DNA from: an uncultured Muribaculaceae bacterium
GTDB lineage: Bacteria; Bacteroidota; Bacteroidia; Bacteroidales; Muribaculaceae
NCBI GenBank assembly: GCA_910586975.1
Contig: CAJUKX010000020.1
Location: 1 to 48,337, forward strand
DNA length: 48,337 nucleotides
Direction: 5' to 3'
A program made the translations under genes and the position numbers. The notes below the pieces were generated by a model. The model was not told where the DNA came from and did no database searches. It worked only from the letters and a program-made list of their open reading frames with translations. Below, one piece after another: positions 43,112 through 48,337 of the stretch (the first letter of the stretch is position 1; each line of letters starts with the position of its first letter).

Positions 43112-44850
43112 GTTGCGAGAATATATTTGACAAATTGTCGGAATATGGAGGCAGCAAGAAGGCCAAGACTCTGCCCATTACTGCGCTTGAGGCGAAGGAG
43201 GCATTTGCTTTTCTTATGAGTCATGACCGATATTGCACTACTGAACTGCCGGAGTATTTTGATTTCAATGGAGTGTTGGAGTATGCCGCAACTGCTATTG
43301 GAGTGAAGAATCTGGATGAGGTTGTCGCCAGCGGCGTTTGTCCGGAAAGTCTGCATGATGTCAATCTTGATGTCATCACAAATAAGGATGGGAAATATGG
43401 CGTGCGTCCGCTTACGCTTGCCAATCCGTTCCTCTACTATATGCTTGCGCGTGATATTTGCAGTGAGCAGTCGTGGCCGAATGTGCAGGAGTGTTTCAAG
43501 GCTTTTGCCTCGGAGCACTTTGAGGCTTGCGCTATTCCGATGGTGAAGGTTGAAGATAAACCGGAACCGTTCAAGGGTGCTACATCAATTCTCAATTGGT
43601 GGAACAAGATGGAGCAGCAGTCGCTGGAACTGTCGCTTCAATATAGGTATATGTTTGTAACTGACATTACCAATTGCTTCGGTCAGATTAATCCGGAATC
43701 TATAGGCTGGGCATTGGCACGCAAGGATACTCCTCAGGAAACTGACGAAAATAATGAACTTGCTGCCAAGATTCAGCATTATCTCCGGGCTATGCAACAA
43801 GGTAAAAACATCGGCATACCGCAGGGAAGCACACTTTTCTCGCTGATTGCCGAGATTGTGCTTGGCTATACCGACATGCTCTTTGAGCAGGCTATACGAA
43901 AGGCACAGTCAAAGGATAAGTTGCCGAAAGATTTGGAATATCGTGTGTTGCGTTATGTAGATGACTACCGTATTTTCTGTAACGATCGTGACGCGCTTGA
44001 CAAACTTTCATATATGCTTCAGGAGATTCTTGAACAGTTCAATTTCCGCATGAACACGTCGAAGACACGCATCTCAACTGATCTCATCACCGACTCGATA
44101 AAGCCCGATAAGGCATTCTATGTGTTCAACACTCCGATAGAGAGCAAGCAGACATATCTCGATGAACAAGGAAACGAGCGGAAACAGGCCGGCTATGACT
44201 TCGACGGTTTCCAAAAACATCTGCTGTTCATTTTTGAATTCTCAAAAAGATTCCCTAATTCGGGACAGTTAGTATCGCAATTGGAGGCTTTCAGCAAACG
44301 TATAGAAAAGCAGCTCTCCACCAAACGGACTATTACTACTGAATGTGAGGTTATAGATTTAGGGACTAATGAAATAACCAAAGAGACTGAGACGCGTGAA
44401 GTTGATGGGCATCTTTGGGAAAATATCTCCACTATGGTTGCAATCGCCGTCGAAATTGCTGCCAACAATGTTCGGGTGGCTCCGAACGCGCTTAAAGTGG
44501 CAAGTCAGATGCTTGCCGATATGCGTAAGAAGGATGCAGAGAAGCGCAAGCACATCATCGGCTTAATTTACAACAAACTCCGTCACATCCCTAACTCCGC
44601 CTTCCTGCAGGTCTGGCTTCAGAACATAACCCATGTAGCCGATGACTGGACACAAGGCGAATTATACGATATGCCGCTATGCAAGGTGGTGGCTAAGCAG
44701 CCCGTATCGCTATGGAACAATAGTTGGCTAAAACCTGAATTTGCCTACAATCTTCCCACCACCAGCATTGTTGATCGTGAGGCACTTGCCAAAGCCGGCT
44801 CCATCATCACCTTCAAGGCCAAACGTCAATATGATGAAATGGAATATTAG
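43108..44850 (+). CDS. Reverse transcriptase of a defence-associated type
   Basis: The 580-residue protein has the RT core: GKYGVRPLTLANPFLYYML near residue 95, motif A FVTDITNCFGQI (Asp186), motif B GIPQGSTLFSLIAEI (236 on), motif C LRYVDDYRIF (YVDD 283-286) and motif D LEQFNFRMNTSKTRIS. The C-terminal region (about 310-580) is helical and unlike group II intron maturase or endonuclease domains. Its start overlaps the helicase stop by 4 bases (ATGA), so it is translationally coupled, leaving no room for an upstream msr-msd or intron. It resembles Abi/DRT/UG-type anti-phage RTs in layout, but I cannot assign a subgroup. Confidence 0.88.
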   Translation: MSCENIFDKLSEYGGSKKAKTLPITALEAKEAFAFLMSHDRYCTTELPEYFDFNGVLEYAATAIGVKNLDEVVASGVCPESLHDVNLDVITNKDGKYGVRPLTLANPFLYYMLARDICSEQSWPNVQECFKAFASEHFEACAIPMVKVEDKPEPFKGATSILNWWNKMEQQSLELSLQYRYMFVTDITNCFGQINPESIGWALARKDTPQETDENNELAAKIQHYLRAMQQGKNIGIPQGSTLFSLIAEIVLGYTDMLFEQAIRKAQSKDKLPKDLEYRVLRYVDDYRIFCNDRDALDKLSYMLQEILEQFNFRMNTSKTRISTDLITDSIKPDKAFYVFNTPIESKQTYLDEQGNERKQAGYDFDGFQKHLLFIFEFSKRFPNSGQLVSQLEAFSKRIEKQLSTKRTITTECEVIDLGTNEITKETETREVDGHLWENISTMVAIAVEIAANNVRVAPNALKVASQMLADMRKKDAEKRKHIIGLIYNKLRHIPNSAFLQVWLQNITHVADDWTQGELYDMPLCKVVAKQPVSLWNNSWLKPEFAYNLPTTSIVDREALAKAGSIITFKAKRQYDEMEY

Positions 44851-44853
44851 CCC

Positions 44854-45147
44854 ATGAACAGAACTGATATAAAAGATAAAGAAATGCTTGAGTTAGCTAA
44901 GCATGTGCTTGAACTTGCTGATAAAACTCCTCAATTAATAAAATTACAAGAGCTGTGCCGGGAAATAGCGCAAGGCCAACGAAAAGATATTTCCAAAAAA
45001 GTGATTGACGATGCTTTTGATATTATTGAAATATTTATCAAAGAGGCTTGTGATACTCCTGATGATATTTCACATGTTCAGAAGTTAGCGTTCAGAAATA
45101 TTGCATATCAAATGTTTCTGAACCAAAATATTTGTATTCACAACTAA
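44854..45147 (+). CDS. Small helical protein of unknown function
   Basis: The 97-residue protein starts 3 bases after the RT stop and is predicted almost all helix (for example MLELAKHVLELADKTPQLIKLQELCREI and DAFDIIEIFIKEACD). There is no signal peptide, Cys pair or recognisable catalytic motif. Position suggests an accessory or regulatory subunit of the RT, but that is inference. It ends 11 bases before the likely start of the next gene. Confidence 0.6.
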   Translation: MNRTDIKDKEMLELAKHVLELADKTPQLIKLQELCREIAQGQRKDISKKVIDDAFDIIEIFIKEACDTPDDISHVQKLAFRNIAYQMFLNQNICIHN

Positions 45148-45158
45148 TCTACCGAGAT

Positions 45159-46853
45159 ATGATAAACAACGAGATGACAGAAAGAGATTTACAGAAGTAT
45201 CTTAAGGAACGTTTTCCGAAAGAAGATACCTCATGCGATTGGAAGGAGATGAAGAATCTCAAAAATTCCTTTGCGAATGATCCGCATAAGGATGTAGTGT
45301 CATATCTTTCTGGCATTTCCAATATGGAGGGAGGTCATCTTGTCATAGGTGTCGTTGACGGCACTCTTGACATTGTTGGCACAGATTTGTCCAAAGTTGG
45401 TTTTGATAAGACCTCCGTAATTCATAAGATGCTGGAACAATGTACGAATCTGCCGGAAGATGGTCTTTATGTTGAGGAATTCATTACTACTGACACCAAT
45501 AAAGTTGTTTGGGTCATAAATATTCCAAAGCATCTTCCTCGCCGTCCGGTAATTGCCCATAAGAAAATGTATCAACGCAGGAATGACTCATTGATTGTTA
45601 TGACCCGTGAAAGAGAGGAAGCGATTCTCCACGAGGATCTAGGCCATTATGACTGGTCTGCAGAAGTCATCCCAGACGCGACCATATCAGATCTTGATGA
45701 GGAAGCAATAAAAGTCGCTATTGATGGTTATTGCGATCGCTATCCTAAGCGAGCTAAAGAAGCGAAGACTTGGACAGTAGAAAAGTTTTTGGATAAAGCC
45801 AAAATCACCAAGAATGGTAAAATTACAAGAACAGCTCTCCTATTGTTGGGAAAAGAGGAATCAGTTCACTATCTTAACCATCCTGCAGAAATAGTATGGA
45901 AACTTCAGACAGGCGAAGAACGGGCTGCCAATATTTTCTATCCTCCATTCTTACTGTCTGCTGTTGAATTGCGAGGCACTATACGAAACTATCAAATTAA
46001 GATTTTTCCTTCAAATGCCTTGCTGCCGACACCAGTTATGAAATATGATCAGCGTTCATTACTTGAGGGGCTTCATAATTGCATACTACATCAAGATTAT
46101 ACCCGTGGTGAGCGTATAATTGTGACAGAGAGTGCCGATTGCGTCATATTCCAAAATGCCGGTACATTTTATGAAGGTAAATATGAGGATTATGTCGATG
46201 GGAAGAAAACACCTACGCAATACAGAAATCCATTCTTACAGAATGCTATGGTCAATCTCAATATGATAGACAGTCAAGGTTTTGGCATTCACGATATGTT
46301 TGAGAATCAACGGTCTCGTTTCCTGCCAATGCCTGATTACGACAAGTCTACAGACAAACATGTTATTATGGTTATGCCTGGACAGGTTATTAATGAGGAA
46401 TATTCAACTGCATTAATGGAAAACACGTCTCTTGATTTAACAACGGTCTTCCTACTTGACCGTGTTCAAAGGAATAAGCCCATAAGCAAAGACGCTAGAG
46501 CAAAGCTACGTGATTTAAACCTAATTGAAGGGCGCCATCCTCATATAATTATCAGTCGGAAAATCGCGCAGATAACCCATCAGGAGGCCGAGTACACATC
46601 ACTTAAAGGATTTGACGATCAATTCTGTAAAGATTTGATCCTTAAATCTCTTCGTGAGCATATACGGTTAAAACGAACACAAATTAATGAGTTACTCTTA
46701 AAAAGATTACCCGATATTCTGGATGAGCGCCAAAAGAATAATCATATCGACTATCTTCTTAAGCAGCTTCGAAAGAATGGCAAAATACATGTGGGAGCCA
46801 ATAAGTATTGGGAACTCGGACCGGACCAACAAAGCACTGGAAAAGAAGACTGA
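45159..46853 (+). CDS. AlbA_2 (Schlafen-type) and GHKL ATPase-domain protein with a winged-helix C terminus
   Basis: The 564-residue protein has an N-terminal AlbA_2 domain (about residues 8-130, with DVVSYLSGISNMEGGHLVIGV) and a GHKL-like ATPase region. Its sequence LLEGLHNCILHQDY (Glu303, Asn307, then HQD in place of the usual HRD) is followed by VIFQNAGTFY and RNPFLQNAMVNL, ending at IDSQGFGI. The C terminus is winged-helix-like (about 480-555). This architecture is common in Bacteroidota genes annotated as putative DNA-binding or transcription factors, often beside mobile elements. A start at 45174 is equally possible. A TTG start at 45132 would overlap the previous gene. Confidence 0.85.
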   Translation: MINNEMTERDLQKYLKERFPKEDTSCDWKEMKNLKNSFANDPHKDVVSYLSGISNMEGGHLVIGVVDGTLDIVGTDLSKVGFDKTSVIHKMLEQCTNLPEDGLYVEEFITTDTNKVVWVINIPKHLPRRPVIAHKKMYQRRNDSLIVMTREREEAILHEDLGHYDWSAEVIPDATISDLDEEAIKVAIDGYCDRYPKRAKEAKTWTVEKFLDKAKITKNGKITRTALLLLGKEESVHYLNHPAEIVWKLQTGEERAANIFYPPFLLSAVELRGTIRNYQIKIFPSNALLPTPVMKYDQRSLLEGLHNCILHQDYTRGERIIVTESADCVIFQNAGTFYEGKYEDYVDGKKTPTQYRNPFLQNAMVNLNMIDSQGFGIHDMFENQRSRFLPMPDYDKSTDKHVIMVMPGQVINEEYSTALMENTSLDLTTVFLLDRVQRNKPISKDARAKLRDLNLIEGRHPHIIISRKIAQITHQEAEYTSLKGFDDQFCKDLILKSLREHIRLKRTQINELLLKRLPDILDERQKNNHIDYLLKQLRKNGKIHVGANKYWELGPDQQSTGKED

Positions 46854-46893
46854 GTTGAGACCGGGCATGAATTTTTATGCGAATATTATGTAG

Positions 46894-47028
46894 CATTCCG
46901 TGAACTTTCAATGAAAATTCCGTGAAAAATTCCGTGAAAAGACGCCGTCTTCTGAGTTATATTCTTGATTATTAAGACAATAACCGAGTGGATTGTCATT
47001 GCCCATTCCGTGAACTTTCACTGAAAAT
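46894..47028 (+). repeat. Repeated TTCCGTGAA-type motifs downstream of the AlbA_2 gene
   Basis: A 25-bp sequence (CATTCCGTGAACTTTCAA... form) at 46894-46918 recurs at 47004-47028 with one change. In between, TTCCGTGAA occurs again twice at 46918-46939. A small AAGACGCCGTCTT palindrome sits at 46939-46951. These could be operators, iteron-like sites, or remnants of the repetitive linker found in some AlbA_2 proteins. Confidence 0.55.
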
Positions 47029-47126
47029 ACCGACAATATCTATGATGGTGGGTATAGGAGATGATATTAAACTCTGCTTGTATATGGGTTGTTAATAAGA
47101 GAGATTCGAATTACGACAATAATGAA

Positions 47127-47789
47127 ATGAAAGTTGACAAACATACGACTATCGGCAACATACCAATAAAGGGGATAAGAGACTTCTTTGTTAGGTATCG
47201 AACACCTGCAAAATTTTCTCTGAAGACTGTTGAACAATATTTCAAAATTTCAAATGATTCAGCGCGATATTTATGTAAAGAGTTGATAAGACACGAGTTT
47301 ATAGAGGATGATATATTTGGTAAATACGTCGTTACTGAAAAAGGAAATGCTCTAGCCCAGACTAAATTCGTGAAACGCATGAATAAGGAAAAGGCAGACT
47401 TGATTTTCCAAAAATTCATGGATAGAGTAGAAGAAGTTAATTCCGATAATACTTTTCTATACAGTGTTAAGCAACTATTTCTATTTGGAAGTTATCTTGA
47501 TCGCTCATCTGACGATTTTGGAGATCTTGACATAGCATTTGTTCTTGAACGCAAGATAAAAGATGACAAGGATTTTATGGCCGCACAGCAAAAGTTGATT
47601 CAAGATGCTTGTGAAAATGGAAAGGTCTTTTCATCTATTGTAGAAGAAGTGTATTATTCAGAAACTATGGTTCTTAAGCACCTCAAGAACAGAAGTCCAT
47701 ACATCAGTCTACACCGTTTATCTGATGTCTTAGAGCTTGGGGCTCCACATAAACAAATATATCCATTGTCAGATGAACTCAATGTATGA
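47127..47789 (+). CDS. Winged-helix protein with a nucleotidyltransferase (MNT-like) domain
   Basis: The 220-residue protein (start at 47127, an in-frame ATG exists at 47061) has an N-terminal winged HTH (about 10-75, KFSLKTVEQYFKISNDSARYL) and a minimal nucleotidyltransferase domain with FGSYLDRSSDDFGDLDIAF (Gly121-Ser122 and the metal-binding Asp133 and Asp135). Such proteins transfer NMP groups and act as antitoxins or regulators. No HEPN partner is next to it. It may be a regulator of the element or part of the cargo. Confidence 0.72.
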   Translation: MKVDKHTTIGNIPIKGIRDFFVRYRTPAKFSLKTVEQYFKISNDSARYLCKELIRHEFIEDDIFGKYVVTEKGNALAQTKFVKRMNKEKADLIFQKFMDRVEEVNSDNTFLYSVKQLFLFGSYLDRSSDDFGDLDIAFVLERKIKDDKDFMAAQQKLIQDACENGKVFSSIVEEVYYSETMVLKHLKNRSPYISLHRLSDVLELGAPHKQIYPLSDELNV

Positions 47790-47835
47790 CCAGTAGTCGT
47801 CAATTCCAACTCGTTCCTAGATTGGCGCTATATCG

Positions 47836-47865
47836 TCTTTCATCGCCAAATAAACTTATCTATTT
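47836..47865 (+). repeat. Right arm-type repeat, matching 30431-30460
   Basis: It matches the left copy in 28 of 30 bases, in the same orientation, and lies 47 bases inside the right attachment site. The paired placement supports recombinase arm-site function. Confidence 0.65.
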
Positions 47866-47912
47866 ACGAAAAACAAAGTATAAATCACTGATATTACGAT
47901 GTGAATAATTTC

Positions 47913-47933
47913 TTCAACGAAGAGGAATACTAA
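47913..47933 (+). other. attR core: 21-bp direct repeat
   Basis: Identical to 30321-30341 over 21 bases. The left copy forms the end of the DUF2795 gene. Here it is a non-coding remnant that marks the right boundary of the element. Confidence 0.85.
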
Positions 47934-47965
47934 TAGCTACTGACAGTTTGTAAATAAAAGACAAT

Positions 47966-48010
47966 CAATCGGATAAACAGCCCTGCGTTTGTTTGTCCGA
48001 TTGTTTTTTT
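47966..48010 (+). terminator. Native terminator of the DUF2795 gene, displaced by the insertion
   Basis: CAATCGGA pairs with TCCGATTG over a 22-base loop and is followed by a T run. It directly follows the attR core and would follow the DUF2795 stop in an empty site. Confidence 0.75.
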
Positions 48011-48038
48011 GTGTTCGGGCCAATCAAACGCAACTTTG
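48008..48038 (+). promoter_or_regulatory. Possible promoter pointing out of the window
   Basis: TTTG (48008-48011) is followed after 19 bases by CAACTTTG (48031-48038), one mismatch from the -7 consensus. No downstream gene is seen within the window. Confidence 0.35.
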
Positions 48039-48337
48039 TAAGTGGTTGATGATTAAAGTTTTATATATTGAGTAAAATCCAAAATCGGGTTTGTTTGGCT
48101 AAAATACATGCCCAATTTCTTTCCTCGTGAATACTGAAATATCCCCTGATTTTATCCTCCAAAATCCTCCTGAGGTATAGAATTGGCACTATAATCCTTG
48201 AGGAAGAAGAGTATTCCATATCTCCAATCTAAGATCTTTTTTGAAACTGACGATTTGGCTTCTACCTTTTCATCTTGCTGCCACCTGGAGAGACCGGAGC
48301 ATGCTGGGACAGCATGGGAGGCATAAAACAGTGCCGA

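Larger units (their letters stand above)
30342..47933 (+). mobile_element. 17.6 kb integrated element carrying a defence-like cargo
   Basis: The element is bounded by exact 21-bp repeats (30321-30341 and 47913-47933). A tyrosine recombinase gene is at the left end and recombinase arm-like repeats lie near both ends. Contents are an integrase, a structured 1.15 kb stretch, an excisionase-like HTH protein, an XRE gene, a giant ATPase, a helicase-PIN, a reverse transcriptase, a small protein, an AlbA_2/GHKL protein and an HTH-nucleotidyltransferase. I find no relaxase, primase, replication or conjugation gene, so it is an integrative island that would need a helper to move between cells. Cargo genes are more AT-rich than the backbone and than the 3' part of the integrase gene. 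Confidence 0.85.
47934..48337 (+). other. Backbone flank beyond the element, no supported gene
   Basis: No open frame with coding character is visible. The part up to 48010 is the original terminator of the DUF2795 gene. A promoter-like pair at 48008-48038 points rightward, so the region may be the leader of a gene beyond the window or a non-coding RNA. A short CATGCT/AGCATG hairpin lies near 48300. Confidence 0.5.

Noticed and set aside
43108..44850. Group II intron reverse transcriptase/maturase
   Set aside because: No maturase or HNH domain, no intron RNA ends, and translational coupling to the preceding gene argue against an intron.
43108..46853. Diversity-generating retroelement
   Set aside because: I see no pair of template/variable repeats with A-specific differences and no variable-repeat cargo gene.
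1..48337. CRISPR array
   Set aside because: No series of regularly spaced identical repeats and no cas genes are visible.
48290..48337. CATGCT/AGCATG hairpin at the right edge as a terminator
   Set aside because: No T run and no upstream gene, so function cannot be supported.

Overview
The window reads as a chromosomal segment of a Bacteroidota bacterium of the order Bacteroidales. A gut Muribaculaceae-like host is my inference from overall gene style, not something the sequence proves. The evidence for the phylum is a near-complete type IX secretion core (gldK/L/M/N with porP- and porT-like genes), repeated Bacteroidota-type promoters (TAnnTTTG at -7, often with TTTG about 20 bases upstream), and typical families such as DUF1343/NamZ, PL11 and GH30.

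Layout, left to right. A partial gene end and a minus-strand tRNA-Ala(GGC) open the window. An operon of DUF1343 muramidase, sodium:solute symporter and WYL regulator (381-3942) looks like peptidoglycan-sugar scavenging. It is followed by a GT2 glycosyltransferase overlapping pyrC (4027-6082), an AspT/YidE-type transporter and thioredoxin (6263-8290). A beta-helix-like lipoprotein, a PorT-like barrel, PorP/SprF and gldKLMN follow in one orientation (8546-16899). A minus-strand DUF1016 nuclease, a GH30 glycosidase, a minus-strand HxlR plus Ca2+-ATPase unit, a divergent cupin gene and a rhamnogalacturonan lyase carrying a type IX sorting domain occupy 17006-25651. A tight housekeeping run (MalY/PatB aminotransferase, aroA, a small Cys/His-rich membrane protein, a metal ABC permease) and then a PduO-type cobalamin adenosyltransferase and a DUF2795 gene complete the backbone.

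From 30342 to 47933 lies a 17.6 kb integrated element. Its ends are two exact 21-bp direct repeats; the left copy is the last six codons plus stop of the DUF2795 gene. It encodes a tyrosine recombinase next to repeat-type recombinase sites, an excisionase-like HTH protein, a structured 1.15 kb non-coding stretch, and a cargo much more AT-rich than the host genes. I see no relaxase, replication or conjugation gene.

The cargo is the most interesting part. After an XRE regulator with its own promoter comes a 2370-residue protein with an HSP90/sacsin-like ATPase domain and a DUF3883-like C terminus. An SF1 helicase fused to a C-terminal PIN nuclease follows 1 base later. A reverse transcriptase with a YVDD active site comes next, its start overlapping the helicase stop. 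A 97-residue protein, an AlbA_2/GHKL ATPase and an HTH-nucleotidyltransferase complete the set. The order and overlaps suggest a multi-gene anti-phage system built on an ATPase giant, a helicase-nuclease and a reverse transcriptase. I do not recognise this combination as a named defence type. The function is inferred from domains and genomic context only.
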